Origin: Lignipirellula cremea
Lineage (GTDB): Bacteria; Planctomycetota; Planctomycetia; Pirellulales; Pirellulaceae
DNA: 64,000 bases
NCBI RefSeq assembly: GCF_007751035.1
Contig: NZ_CP036433.1
Coordinates: 3,205,001 to 3,269,000 of the forward strand
Direction: 5' to 3'
Part shown: positions 51,313 to 61,123 of the stretch, in pieces
Position numbering within the stretch: position 1 is the first letter of the stretch
Layout: every line of letters begins with the position of its first letter
Notes under the pieces: model-generated
What the model saw: only the letters and a program-made list of their open reading frames with translations
The model's database searches: none
What the model was told of the DNA's origin: nothing
Position numbers and translations under genes: made by a program

Positions 51313-52086
51313 TCAGGTCGCAACCGACAGCGCCGATCGCAGGGAGGCGATCAGGTCCTGCTGCAGCGTTCGCCATGCTGCCTGGTCGGGGCCGAGCGGG
51401 AATGCCTGGTTGACTTCGATCTCGATGCCGCGGTACGTCTCGGGTGAGAACTTTCGCCGCAGCGAAGTGGTAAAGCCGTCGGCTTTGCCCAGGTAAGGGT
51501 AGTTCTTCCGCACCCGGAGGTCGGGCCGCAGGGTGCGGAGGGCCGTTTGCCAGGCGGCGGCGAACTGGCTTTCGCCCGATCGGGCGGGATCGTAAAGCAG
51601 GCCGATCTCGGTCGTTCGCACCACGCCGTCGAGCTGGGGCGTGAAACTGTGTACGGACAGATGCAGCACGCTCCCCTGCGCCGCGATCAGGGCGGCCAGG
51701 CGTTCTTCCACTTGCGTGCGGTACGGCGTGTAGTGCTTGCTAACCAGGGCCTGCCTTTCGTCGGGCGGCAGCGGCTGGCTGAATTCGGAGAATAACCGTC
51801 GATGATGGGTCGAGCGGTTCAACTCCACCAGCAGCCTGGTGACCGTCGCAAAGAGCAGCGGCGCCGGCAGTTCCTCCGCCATCCGTCGGGCCAGTTCGAG
51901 CGCGCCGGGGTCATAGCCGCGATGGCTGTTCAGGGCGGTTTCGCCGCCGTTGAACAGTTGGGCATACTCTGGCGGGACGAGATTGCCGCCATGCTCGCAC
52001 GTTAGCAGGATCGCGGTCGACGTTCTGGGAGACGAGGTCCTCGCAGGCAGTGTTTTTGCGGACGTCTTTTTCCGGGCGGACGTCAT
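51313..52086 (-). CDS. N-formylglutamate amidohydrolase-family protein
   Basis: This 257-residue protein has the FGase-type metal site residues: LTCEHGGNLVPPEYAQLF, LNSHRGYDPGALELAR, LHLSVHSFTPQLDG, and YLGKADGFTTSL near the end. The family hydrolyses N-formylglutamate in histidine breakdown, but no hut genes are near. It starts 3 bp after the stop of the GCS2-like ligase gene, so it belongs to the amidoligase cluster. A role in hydrolysing a glutamyl amide or blocked N-terminus is more likely than histidine catabolism (inference). Confidence 0.88.
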   Translation of the reverse strand: MTSARKKTSAKTLPARTSSPRTSTAILLTCEHGGNLVPPEYAQLFNGGETALNSHRGYDPGALELARRMAEELPAPLLFATVTRLLVELNRSTHHRRLFSEFSQPLPPDERQALVSKHYTPYRTQVEERLAALIAAQGSVLHLSVHSFTPQLDGVVRTTEIGLLYDPARSGESQFAAAWQTALRTLRPDLRVRKNYPYLGKADGFTTSLRRKFSPETYRGIEIEVNQAFPLGPDQAAWRTLQQDLIASLRSALSVAT

Positions 52087-52089
52087 TGG

Positions 52090-53334
52090 CTACCGGCTCT
52101 TGCGGAACATGTGGCCGTCGGCGAGGCATTCACATAGCTCGCCGTAAACCTCGTGCAGCCGGTCCGTCGATAGAACGTTCTGCAGGCGGGCCAGGATGCG
52201 GCGGGCCAGCACCCCTTCCTTGAGGATCACCTCCAGCGGGAAGGCGCCCTGGGCGTCGACGACTTGCGGCGGGTCGATCTGATCGAGCAGTTCTCGCCAC
52301 AACTGGCCGGCGGTGAGCTGGCTTTCTTCACGGCCCCACATACGCAGGTAGTCGGCGTTGGTAATGCGCGTCTGCTCGCCGTTGCGGACGACGGCCTGGA
52401 ACAACTGGGCCAGCGGCTCGGTCGCCACGGCTTGCTGGTCGGCCAGGGAGGCCCAGCGTTCGTCGGTCAGTTGCTGCAGCACACGAACGATCGCGGTGCA
52501 GATCGCCAGATCGGCCGCCGGACACTCCTGGATATCCAGCACGCGGATTTCAATTGCCTGGCGATCGAACCGGGCGATGGCGCCGCGGGCGTTAAGCCAT
52601 TCATGCTGCAGTTCGCCTTGCGGATCGTGCGGGGCGATGTCGGCGTAAATACGGCGGAAGATCAGCTCGTCGTAGGCCGCCCTGGTGAAGGCCGGTTCGG
52701 GAATCACCTGGCCGCTAATCGACGGGACGGCCCGCGCGTTGTGGCGATAAACTTCCAGCCGCGTGTCGCACAGACCAGTGGCGACGCCTTCTTTCAAGGG
52801 AGAGCTGGCGGCCAGGGCGGGCAGGATCGGCAACAGCAAGCGGATCGCCGCATGCAACCGGCCAAATTCTTCGTCGCCGTTGAACGGCAGATTGATGTGT
52901 ACGCTCTGCAGGTTAGCCCAGCCATGCCCGCGGCAATCGAAAATGCGATTGAACGCTTCGTAAACGGCGTTGTAATCGTGGGGCCACAGCTGGAGCTCTG
53001 TCAGCGGATCCATCCAGGGGTGCATGGCGGTCGGCATCAGCCGCGCGCCGAGCGGGGCGAGCAATCGGTTGATGTGGACGACGTTCTCCTGGAAGAGCGC
53101 CGGCAACGGCGCCAGATCGGGCGCTGGGCCGGTCGTTTTCAGTTCGATCACGTGCAGGGCCAGCTCGTTCGACCAGGAGATCGGCCCCAGTTCGACTTCG
53201 GATTCGTACGAGCCGGCGATCGCTTTGAGCACCTGGTCGGAAAGGGCCGCTGTCGACAGCGATTCGGCCCCTACGATCATGTACTCCAGTTCGATCCCGT
53301 ACGCTTCAAAGAGACCCAGCGTGTTGCGGCTCAT
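52090..53334 (-). CDS. GCS2-family glutamate-amine ligase (YbdK-like)
   Basis: This 414-residue member of the GCS2 carboxylate-amine ligase family is related to glutamate-cysteine ligase. It has YGIELEYMIVGAESL (acidic metal-binding ExE), SNELALHVIELKTTGPAPDL, QSVHINLPFNGDEEF and RFDRQAIEIRVLDIQECP. It should activate a glutamate carboxylate with ATP and join it to an amine. Its start overlaps the ATP-grasp stop by 4 bp and its stop is 3 bp from the amidohydrolase, so the three are translated as a unit. Confidence 0.88.
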   Translation of the reverse strand: MSRNTLGLFEAYGIELEYMIVGAESLSTAALSDQVLKAIAGSYESEVELGPISWSNELALHVIELKTTGPAPDLAPLPALFQENVVHINRLLAPLGARLMPTAMHPWMDPLTELQLWPHDYNAVYEAFNRIFDCRGHGWANLQSVHINLPFNGDEEFGRLHAAIRLLLPILPALAASSPLKEGVATGLCDTRLEVYRHNARAVPSISGQVIPEPAFTRAAYDELIFRRIYADIAPHDPQGELQHEWLNARGAIARFDRQAIEIRVLDIQECPAADLAICTAIVRVLQQLTDERWASLADQQAVATEPLAQLFQAVVRNGEQTRITNADYLRMWGREESQLTAGQLWRELLDQIDPPQVVDAQGAFPLEVILKEGVLARRILARLQNVLSTDRLHEVYGELCECLADGHMFRKSR

Positions 53335-54806
53335 GTAGAACGTGTCCCCTGTTTCTTTTGCTCGATGCGGGCGAGAAAAACGCGCATGATCCGGCGATAC
53401 AGTTCGTCGCGGAGCACCGTGTCTTCTTCGCCGGCGCTGATGGTGGGATTGTCGTTGACTTCGATCACGTAGAACTTGTCGCCCGACTGCTTCACGTCGA
53501 CCCCGTACAGGCCGTCGCCAATCAGGTTGGCCGCCTTCAGGGCGACGCTGACAGCCTTCCGCGGGGCCAGTTCGATCGGTATGGTTTCCACCCTGCCGTA
53601 GCGGTTGTCGTCGTGGGCCTCCTGGCGAATGATTTGCCAGTGGTTGGGGGCCATGTGGTACTTGCAGGCGTACAGCGGCCGCTGATCGACCACGCCGATG
53701 CGCCAGTCGAAAATGGTCGGCAGGAACTCCTGCGCCACGATCAGTTCCGATTCCGCGAACAGGCGGTCGAGTTGCTCGGCCAGTTGCTCTTCGTTCTCGG
53801 CTTTGGTGACGCCCTGCGAGAAGGCGCTGTCGGGCTTTTTCAACACGACGGGCAGGCCCAGTTCCGGGACCAGCCGGTCGACATTTTCCCGATGCACGAC
53901 CAGCGTTTTGGGCGTCAGGATTTTATGCCGCTGCATCAGCTCGGCCAGGTAGACCTTGTTGGTCGCCCTGAGGATGGAAACGGGATCGTCGATCACGATC
54001 AAACCTTCGCTGACGGCCCGGCGGGCGAAGCGATAGGTATGGTGGTTCACGTAGGTCGTTTCACGGATGAAGAGGGCGTCGAATTCCGCCAGGCGGCCGT
54101 AATCGTCGCGGCCGATCAGCTCGGCGCGGATCGCCAGGGACTCCGCCGCCTTGATGAACTTGGCGATCGCCTTTTTATTGGACGGCGGTTCTTTCTCTTC
54201 GGGATTGCGCAAGATCGCCAGATCGTAGCGCATGGCTGCTTTGCGGCGCACGCGGGGAGCCCTGCCGGCAAAGTGCTGCGCCGCCACTTCGGCGACAAAG
54301 TCGTGGTGCGACTGGGGGATCTCGTTGCCCGCGATGGTCGACACGCTGCGCAGCTGCCAGCGGCCGTCCTTGTCCTTGGAGAACTGCGCCCGCAGCAAGG
54401 GCGACTGGAACATGTTAAACAGCTGCAGGCTCAAGCGATCGTACCGTTTGGCCAGATTTCGGCCGAAGTAAATGCTGAGCGTGAACTTGTCGGACTGGAT
54501 CCGTTCCAGGTTCTGCTGGATCAGGTCGTCCAGTTCGGCGGAGACCATTCGCACCACCGCCTGGGACTTCAGATCCTGCAGGGTGCTGACGTTCGGCAGC
54601 GGTTTGTGCCCGCGGGCTTCCGCCAGCAGCGACACATAGTAGCCTGCGGTCTGGTAGCGATAGGACCGGCACAGGTTAAATACTTTGGTGGAGCGGAGGT
54701 CGTTATATTCTTCCTTGGTGAGGTAGCTATGGGCGTCGACGACTTCGAGCCCGGGGATATCGAACGGCCATTCTTCCAGCTCGTTCACGACGATGATGAT
54801 CGCCAC
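53331..54806 (-). CDS. RimK-like ATP-grasp ligase with N-terminal RLAN domain
   Basis: The start is a GTG at 54806 with AAGGAAGG upstream, giving 491 residues; the frame extends to 54887. The N-terminal 200 residues match the RLAN-type domain that precedes some RimK-like ligases (VVNELEEWPFDIPGLEVVDA, then CRSYRYQTAGYYVSLLAEAR). The ATP-grasp part carries VVLKKPDSAFSQGV, SELIVAQEFLPTIFDWRIGV and FYVIEVNDNPTI. It should add an amino acid to a carboxylate through an acyl-phosphate. It overlaps the GCS2 gene by 4 bp. Confidence 0.88.
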   Translation of the reverse strand: MAIIIVVNELEEWPFDIPGLEVVDAHSYLTKEEYNDLRSTKVFNLCRSYRYQTAGYYVSLLAEARGHKPLPNVSTLQDLKSQAVVRMVSAELDDLIQQNLERIQSDKFTLSIYFGRNLAKRYDRLSLQLFNMFQSPLLRAQFSKDKDGRWQLRSVSTIAGNEIPQSHHDFVAEVAAQHFAGRAPRVRRKAAMRYDLAILRNPEEKEPPSNKKAIAKFIKAAESLAIRAELIGRDDYGRLAEFDALFIRETTYVNHHTYRFARRAVSEGLIVIDDPVSILRATNKVYLAELMQRHKILTPKTLVVHRENVDRLVPELGLPVVLKKPDSAFSQGVTKAENEEQLAEQLDRLFAESELIVAQEFLPTIFDWRIGVVDQRPLYACKYHMAPNHWQIIRQEAHDDNRYGRVETIPIELAPRKAVSVALKAANLIGDGLYGVDVKQSGDKFYVIEVNDNPTISAGEEDTVLRDELYRRIMRVFLARIEQKKQGTRST

Positions 54807-54932
54807 GAGACCTTCCTTTGGTGATAATGTTACGGTGTAGTCGTTGAAGGTTTCCGTCGCCCCGAACCGCAGACGGGACGCCCCCACAGGGCGACGCCAG
54901 GCCAGCCGGGCGCGCGCAAAGAGTTGCGAGGT

Positions 54933-55634
54933 TTATTTCGGCTGAATAATGAGCAGATGTGCGTCATCGGTCAGAATCCCCAGCAGAATAGCGCCCACCA
55001 CCCGATCGACATTGACCAGATAGTAGTTGTCCTCAGGCGCCAGGGGATTGGGCAGGTAGGGATCGGCGACCCGCACCATTTTGGTTTCCCGGTTGTAGTC
55101 GCAGAGCACCACAAAGTGCCCGGACGGTACGCCCCGGATATCGTCGTCGTCGTACTTGGGGCCGAACTCTCGCGGCGCCCGGTACAGGTACGTGGAACTG
55201 AGTCCCGCCAGGATCGGAATCGAACGCGTCAGATATTTGCGGATCAGCGTACGGGAGAGATCTTCCATTTTGACGATCCCGCCCCGCCGCAAGAATTGCA
55301 GATAAGCGCGGCTGGCGCGTTGCACCTTGGCGTCTTTTTTGGCCGCGAGTTGCGCCTGGAGCTTGTCGATCATCTGCTCGGGCGACAGGACAAACCAGGT
55401 CGGGTCAAACACCCTCAGGTTATAAGAGTACGACACGGCCTGGTAACCACGTCCCAGGGCATGCCAGCCAAGCAGGGGCGCGAGCGTGCCGCCTTCTTCC
55501 AGCGTGGGGCACTCTTCGATCACCTGGTTCAGGGAGACGTGGTCGTTAAAGTACTGATAGACCGCATGCAGGCAGGTAGGGCCGCACGTGGTATCGTCGG
55601 GCTGTGGGAGAATTTCAAGATGCACCCCTTCCAT
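54933..55634 (-). CDS. C39-like papain-fold cysteine peptidase
   Basis: This 233-residue protein has no signal peptide. The catalytic pattern is LPQPDDTTCGPTC (Gln11 and Cys17), then SGHFVVLCDY (His, about 175) and VRVADPYLPNP (Asp, about 190), all in the spacing of peptidase C39 domains. A GGAGG site lies 11 bases before the ATG. It is 126 bp upstream of the ATP-grasp gene on the same strand and probably heads the cluster. It could trim a precursor peptide or hydrolyse the ligase product; no ABC exporter is fused or adjacent. Confidence 0.82.
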   Translation of the reverse strand: MEGVHLEILPQPDDTTCGPTCLHAVYQYFNDHVSLNQVIEECPTLEEGGTLAPLLGWHALGRGYQAVSYSYNLRVFDPTWFVLSPEQMIDKLQAQLAAKKDAKVQRASRAYLQFLRRGGIVKMEDLSRTLIRKYLTRSIPILAGLSSTYLYRAPREFGPKYDDDDIRGVPSGHFVVLCDYNRETKMVRVADPYLPNPLAPEDNYYLVNVDRVVGAILLGILTDDAHLLIIQPK

Positions 55635-55941
55635 GCGGCGTACAACCTCCGTTGTGCAATAAATGAGAACGCCTGGGCGGCGCGGCCTCTGTCGCCCACA
55701 ATCCTAAGCGGCAGGTGGCGCAATTATCTATCCTCCCTTGAATTCGGCAACAGGCAAGCGACAAGAATATCAAGAATGTAGACATTTATCTCTGTCGTCG
55801 CAGTCTGCCCAAAGCAGGCGGGAACCCCGCGAAAAGGGCGGTCGGATCGGTATGCGTGGTAAACGGCGTTGAATTCGCATCCACGTTCATGGATAATTCG
55901 ATCTGTTCGCCAGCTCGTTTTCCTTTTGCCCGGTTGCCAAC
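55635..55941. other. 307-bp divergent intergenic region
   Basis: It lies between the minus-strand peptidase and the plus-strand DUF1549/DUF1553 gene and should hold both promoters. I see no well-spaced hexamers, palindrome or RNA gene. Confidence 0.4.
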
Positions 55942-58218
55942 ATGCTGGATAATGCAGCGCAAGTTATTCGTCAGATCCTGCTAGCATGCGCGGCCGGCCT
56001 GCTGTCCCTGGCGAGTCCGCCCGGCGGGAGCAGCCTGGGGGCAGGCTCCGCGACCGCGGCCCCGCCGCCGGACTTTCTGACCGAGGTGATGCCCGTGTTC
56101 GCCAAAGGCGGATGCAACATGGGCGCCTGTCACGGCAACCTGAACGGCAAGGGCGGATTCAAGCTGTCGCTCCGCGGCGAAGATCCCCAGACCGACTACC
56201 TGCGGCTGACGCGGGAATTCGCCGGACGCCGCGTCAATCGTTTACAGCCCAAGGCCAGCCTGATCCTGCTGAAACCGACCTCGCAGGTCAGTCATCAGGG
56301 CGGCAAGCGGTTTGCCGTCGATTCGCCCGCCTGGCGTCTGCTGGCGGACTGGATCGCGGCCGGCGCCCCGGGCCCGCAGGCTGACTCCCCGCAGCTGGTG
56401 CGACTGGTCGCGACCCCGGCGGAGACGATCCAGTTTGCTCCCCATGATCACTTGCAGCTGCACGTGACGGCCCACTTTGATAACGGCGAGCAGCGCGACG
56501 TGACGAGCCAGGCCGTATATGACCCGGCCGAAATGCGCGTCGCCGTGTCCGAAACCGGCCTGGTCCAGCGGCAGGACTTTGGCGAAACGACCGTCCTGGT
56601 GCGGTTTCTGGATCAGCATGCGGCCGTGCGGGTGGCCTTCATGTCGGCCCGGCCCGACTTCGTCTGGAGCGACCCGCCTGTCGCCAATCTGATCGATCGC
56701 CTGGTCGACGCCCGCATTCGTCCGCTGAAGATCAATCCTTCCTCGCTGGCCGACGACGGCACATTCCTGCGCCGGGCGTTTCTCGACGCCATCGGTTTGC
56801 CGCCGACCGCCGCCGAGGCGCGGGCCTTTGTGGCCGACGCCAATCCGAACAAACGGAGCCAGGTGATCGATGCTCTGCTCCTGCGCCCCGAGTTTGCCGA
56901 TCACTGGGCGCTCAAGTGGGCCGACCTGCTCAAGAACGAAGAACGCGTGCTGGATACCCGCGGCGTCGAGGCGTTCCATAGCTGGATCCGCGACAGCATT
57001 GACCAGGGGAAACCGGTCGACCAGTTCACCCGCGAACTGCTCACCACCCAGGGCAGCACCTACGAGCGGCCCGCCACGAACTTCTGGCGGGCGAATCGCG
57101 ATCCGCTTACTCGCGGGGAAACGGTCGCCCGGCTGTTCCTGGGCTCCCGGTTGCTCTGCGCCAAATGCCATAACCATCCGTTCGAACACTGGAAGCAGGA
57201 CGAATACTACGACTGGGCGACCGTGTTCTCGCAAATCGATTATCTCTTGCCGGGCAACCAGCGGACCGACAAACGGGACAAGAACGAGTTCATCGGCGAG
57301 CAATTCGTCTACCGCAGCGGCCTGACGGAAACGACCAGCGCCCGCACCGGCGAACCGGCCCAGGCCAAATTCCTGGGCAGCGACGAAACGCCCAGCTTTG
57401 GCATTGAAGACGACCGCCTGCTGGCCCTGGCCGACTGGCTGACTTCGCCGCAGAACAAGCAGTTCGCCCGGACGCAGGCGAACCTGGTCTGGTATCACCT
57501 GCTGGGACGCGGACTGGTGGAGCCGCTGGACGACTTTCGCGAAACGAACCCGCCGGCCAACCCGGAACTACTCGACGCGCTGGCGGAGGAGTTTATCCGC
57601 CAAGAGTTTGATCTGCGGTCGCTGGTGCGGATGATCATGAATTCGCGGACGTACCAGCTTTCGTCCGAGCCGAACGAAACGAACGCCGGCGACACGCATC
57701 ACTTCTCGCACGCCACGGTCCGCCGGCTGACGGCCGAGCAACTGCTCGATGCGCAAAGCAGCGTGCTAGGAGCGGCTGCCGAATTTGCCGGTTACGAATC
57801 GGGCATCCGCGCCGGTCAACTGCCGGGGGTGTACCGGGTGCAACCGCGGGAAGTCGACGGCCAGAAGCCAGGCGACCGGTTCTTGCGCGTATTCGGCAAA
57901 CCGGCCCGGCAACTGGGATGCGAGTGCGAGCGGTCAAACGAAACGACCCTGTCGCAAACGTTCGCGCTCATTTCCGGCGACAGCCTGCACCAGCGACTGA
58001 CCAGCGAAGAGAATCGCCTGGCCGAGTGGGCGTCGTCGGAACGGACGAACGCCACGATCATTGACGAGCTGTTCTGGTCGGCCCTGTCCCGACCGCCGAC
58101 GGCCTCCGAGCAAGCGGCCTGCGCTGCGGCCCTGGAGATGGGCGAAGACCGATTGCCCGTGCTGCAGGATCTGGCCTGGGCCGTGATGAACTCGAAGGAG
58201 TTCCTGTTCCGGCATTAG
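55942..58218 (+). CDS. planctomycete cytochrome protein (DUF1549/DUF1553)
   Basis: The protein has 758 residues. The signal peptide (LACAAGLLSLASPPGG region) is followed by a PSCyt-type segment with CNMGACHGNLNGKGGF near residue 58, and an Ig-like segment to about 225. DUF1549 carries CAKCHNHPFEHWKQDEYY (CxxCH near 406). DUF1553 follows (FARTQANLVWYHLLGRGLVE, LVRMIMNSRTYQLS). Unlike the paralogue at 32515 it has no coiled-coil insertion. No DUF1501 partner follows; the next gene is sigA in the opposite direction. Confidence 0.92.
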   Translation: MLDNAAQVIRQILLACAAGLLSLASPPGGSSLGAGSATAAPPPDFLTEVMPVFAKGGCNMGACHGNLNGKGGFKLSLRGEDPQTDYLRLTREFAGRRVNRLQPKASLILLKPTSQVSHQGGKRFAVDSPAWRLLADWIAAGAPGPQADSPQLVRLVATPAETIQFAPHDHLQLHVTAHFDNGEQRDVTSQAVYDPAEMRVAVSETGLVQRQDFGETTVLVRFLDQHAAVRVAFMSARPDFVWSDPPVANLIDRLVDARIRPLKINPSSLADDGTFLRRAFLDAIGLPPTAAEARAFVADANPNKRSQVIDALLLRPEFADHWALKWADLLKNEERVLDTRGVEAFHSWIRDSIDQGKPVDQFTRELLTTQGSTYERPATNFWRANRDPLTRGETVARLFLGSRLLCAKCHNHPFEHWKQDEYYDWATVFSQIDYLLPGNQRTDKRDKNEFIGEQFVYRSGLTETTSARTGEPAQAKFLGSDETPSFGIEDDRLLALADWLTSPQNKQFARTQANLVWYHLLGRGLVEPLDDFRETNPPANPELLDALAEEFIRQEFDLRSLVRMIMNSRTYQLSSEPNETNAGDTHHFSHATVRRLTAEQLLDAQSSVLGAAAEFAGYESGIRAGQLPGVYRVQPREVDGQKPGDRFLRVFGKPARQLGCECERSNETTLSQTFALISGDSLHQRLTSEENRLAEWASSERTNATIIDELFWSALSRPPTASEQAACAAALEMGEDRLPVLQDLAWAVMNSKEFLFRH

Positions 58219-58252
58219 GGAAGGTGAGACGAACTACGGGCGGAAATCGCTG

Positions 58253-58312
58253 GACAGTCGTCTTTTGCTCCGCAAAAGAACGCGTACTTTCACGGAATGA
58301 AAGTCGACTTTC
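58253..58312. repeat. double-hairpin palindromic repeat
   Basis: Two adjacent hairpins, CTTTTGCTCCGCAAAAG (58262-58278) and CTTTCACGGAATGAAAG (58287-58303), lie between outer arms AGTCG and CGACT that also pair. It lies 3' of the DUF1549/DUF1553 gene and resembles planctomycete intergenic palindromes. Confidence 0.7.
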
Positions 58313-58383
58313 TGCGTGTGCTCCTTCGCAAAACGACGCGACCAAGAGCGATCGACATTACCCTTGCCTTCTTGAAGACGCAA

Positions 58384-58416
58384 AGAAAAAGCCCCGGCGA
58401 TTGTCGCCGGGGCTTT
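58384..58416 (-). terminator. rho-independent terminator of sigA
   Basis: A 12-bp stem (AAGCCCCGGCGA with TCGCCGGGGCTT, loop of about three bases) is followed on the minus strand by a T-rich run complementary to AAAGAAAAA. Confidence 0.9.
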
Positions 58417-58461
58417 GATTCTTTTGGGTTACGCGGTTCGTCCGACGGGCGGACGGGCCGG

Positions 58462-60027
58462 TTAGTCGAGGAAGCCGACCAGTTCCTGGCTGCGGCTGGG
58501 TTGCTGCAGCTTTCGCACGGCTTTGGCTTCGATCTGACGGATACGTTCGCGGGTCACTTTGAAAATGTGCCCCACCTCTTCCAGCGTGTAGCTGTAACCA
58601 TCGCCCAGGCCGTAGCGCAGTTTGATGATTTCGCGTTCACGATAGCTGAGGGTCTTGAGGACCTTGTCGATCCGGCCTCGCAACATTTCCTGCGTGGCGC
58701 CGGTCGCCGGACTTTCGGCGGCTCCGTCGGGCAGCAGGTCGCCGAAGTGGCTGTCTTCGCTATTACCAACCGGACGATCGAGGCTGATCGGGTAGCGGCT
58801 CATGGCCAGTACGCGACGCGCTTCTTCGACGGTGGTCATCGCCCGACGGGCCGTTTCTTCCAGCGTAGGTTCGCGACCGAGTTCCTGCAGCAGTTGACGG
58901 GATACATTCCGTACTCGCGACATCGTTTCGACCATATGCACCGGAATACGGATGGTGCGGCTTTGGTCGGCGACTGCCCGGGTGATCGCCTGGCGAATCC
59001 ACCACGTGGCGTAAGTACAAAACTTGAATCCACGGCGATACTCAAACTTGTCGACCGCACGCATCAGGCCGGCGTTCCCTTCCTGGATCAGATCCAGGAA
59101 GCTCAGACCGCGGTTCCGATACTTTTTGGCGATCGACACGACCAGTCGCAGGTTACCTTCGGACAGTTCGCGTTTGGCCTGCTGGTACTCGGAGTAAACC
59201 TGCTTCAAAAAGGTCACCCGGTTACGCAGGCTTAGCGGCGTTTCCTGGGTGGCCATCAAAATGCTGCGGTACTCGGAGACCCAAGGCTTGCGTTCGGCGG
59301 CCGGGCCACGGGCTTTACGATGTTCGCTGATCCGTCCTCGCAGTTCGTCGACGCGTTTGCTGAAATCTTCCAGCACTTTGATCATCGACTCGATGCGCTG
59401 GGTGCGGAGCCCCAGTTCTTCGACCAGGCGAACCGAGCGTCGGCGTCGACGACCCAGGCGGACCCAGGCGTCTTTACGGCGAGCTTTGGTTTGCGACTTG
59501 CTGAGCGAAATCTGGTAATCGCGGCGATTACGTTTCAGCAGGACTTCGAGGGTACGCAGATTGTGCGGCAGGCGGCCGAGAATCTGCTCTTTTTCAAGAC
59601 GGTCCGTTACCGACACCTGGACGGTGCGGTCGAAGGGGAGTTCCCCATCGTGGACCCGCTTGAGTACTTTGAAAGCGGACTGGATGACATAATCGCATTC
59701 GAGCAGCTTGGAGCGAAACCGTCTCCGGGTGACTTCGATCTTTCGAGCCAGCGAGATTTCCTGCTGACGGGTCAGCAAGGGGATTTCGCCCATCTGGGTC
59801 AGATACATACGGACCGGGTCGTCGGACCAGGACTCGTTGTCTTCGACCAGCATCAGCTCTTCGTCGTCGTCCTCTTTGGCGACTTTGGAAGGTCTGTCGT
59901 TATCGCTTAGTTCGTCGTCGTCGTCGTCGCTGTCCTCGATTTGAGTCGCTACGAACGTCGAGTCGTCGTCCTCATCGGGTGTGCGGTTGGGTTCATCTTC
60001 AAATTCGTCCAGGAGTGCGTCGTACAA
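58462..60027 (-). CDS. sigA: primary RNA polymerase sigma factor (RpoD/SigA-type)
   Basis: The best start is a TTG at 60027 with AGAGGAG seven bases upstream, giving 521 residues; upstream frame to 60138 lacks family character. A very acidic N-terminus (about residues 10-60) precedes region 1.2 ([20 protein letters not shown]). A basic non-conserved region follows, then region 2 ([34 protein letters not shown]), region 3, and region 4 ([34 protein letters not shown]). It directs housekeeping transcription. The two perfect TATAAT boxes in this window fit its expected specificity. Confidence 0.95.
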   Translation of the reverse strand: MYDALLDEFEDEPNRTPDEDDDSTFVATQIEDSDDDDDELSDNDRPSKVAKEDDDEELMLVEDNESWSDDPVRMYLTQMGEIPLLTRQQEISLARKIEVTRRRFRSKLLECDYVIQSAFKVLKRVHDGELPFDRTVQVSVTDRLEKEQILGRLPHNLRTLEVLLKRNRRDYQISLSKSQTKARRKDAWVRLGRRRRRSVRLVEELGLRTQRIESMIKVLEDFSKRVDELRGRISEHRKARGPAAERKPWVSEYRSILMATQETPLSLRNRVTFLKQVYSEYQQAKRELSEGNLRLVVSIAKKYRNRGLSFLDLIQEGNAGLMRAVDKFEYRRGFKFCTYATWWIRQAITRAVADQSRTIRIPVHMVETMSRVRNVSRQLLQELGREPTLEETARRAMTTVEEARRVLAMSRYPISLDRPVGNSEDSHFGDLLPDGAAESPATGATQEMLRGRIDKVLKTLSYREREIIKLRYGLGDGYSYTLEEVGHIFKVTRERIRQIEAKAVRKLQQPSRSQELVGFLD

Positions 60028-61045
60028 CTGAAAACTCCTCTTTGCACCAAAACAAAACTTGGGGAGTGAGAATAAGCCTGAGCCTAGACCCAGGCAATTG
60101 TACCACCAACTTACGTGCGCTCGCCGACGACTCGACATTTGGTAAAAGATTGTGGTTACGGGACTTAAATGAGGTCGCTACGCTTTACCAGCCTTCGCCA
60201 GACGGCAAAGTAATGGCCTGTTTCCGCCAGCAAGCGAAGCAGGTCGACTCAAAAATGTCCCGTCTTGAAATTAACCCGTCGCTTCCCTGGGAAGCGACAA
60301 AATCTTTGTTCCAAGCAGATGTCCGTCGGGCGGATTCGTCATCTCATACATGGCAGGGTGCGGGCGACGCTGGAAGGCGATAGCAAAATCGCGACGTCAG
60401 CGTACGCTAATTGGAGATGATCGAAACTTCGGCTTCCCTGGACGGCGCCCCGGTGGTTGGTCCTAATGATCCCTTAAAGGTTTTAAGTTCACTATGTACG
60501 ACTACGCTCGCGAGAGCTGTGGGTTCATCAGATTCTCTGGCCGTTTGTAAAGACCGAGCGAATCGTAACAGTGAGCGGAAAGGAATGTCAGCCAGACTTG
60601 TCCGGTAGGTCCCAGGCAAACGGGCTTTGTTCGTTCTCTATTCTTTTCTAATTCTCTTCAAATCTTCGTTAAAAAAAGCGGAACTGCGGATGAGGCTGCA
60701 GGGTGGAACCTGCCTTGCCGCATGCACGCGAGCAGCTTGATAGTTTCTGATTGCTTATCCAGGCGCGGCGATATCGCAAGCAAGTTTTGAGAACGCAGTT
60801 TTCGCGATTCAAAAAAACGCTACGTAAACAACCACGGTAATCGCCTAAATTGTAGCTGGAGCATGGCAAAGGTCTAGTGTGAAAATTGCGCTAATCGGAA
60901 AGTTCTTCACGACTGGCGCCTTGCAATGTGGGCCGTTTTGGCCCCGGTTCCTGGTGGTTTCGGCCTGGCGATTCCCTTTGGCCGCCAGGAAGGTCCGGCT
61001 GCTTGCTGGCCGCCGGGCACGGGCTTGCAGGTCGATTTCTACGAG
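60028..61045. other. about 1-kb gene-free region upstream of sigA
   Basis: This stretch lies between the divergent-facing sigA start and the terminator of the coiled-coil protein gene. Short frames (60411-60608, 60669-60869) show no family features. Bases 60440-60640 contain small hairpins (for example GCTCGCGAGAGC) and do not resemble tmRNA, RNase P RNA or SRP RNA motifs. A sigA leader or an unrecognised RNA is possible. Confidence 0.4.
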
Positions 61046-61081
61046 CCAAACAAAACAGCGGAGTCGAAGGGACTCCGCTGT
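61046..61081 (-). terminator. rho-independent terminator of the coiled-coil membrane protein gene
   Basis: ACAGCGGAGTC (61055-61065) pairs perfectly with GACTCCGCTGT (61071-61081). On the minus strand a TTTTG/TTTGG run follows. Confidence 0.85.
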
Positions 61082-61123
61082 GGGCGAACCGTTTGCTCTG
61101 CAGTCAGGAGGACCGTCCGGGGG

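Noticed and set aside
60411-60640. tmRNA, RNase P RNA or SRP RNA upstream of sigA
   Set aside because: None of the conserved core motifs of these RNAs is present on either strand.
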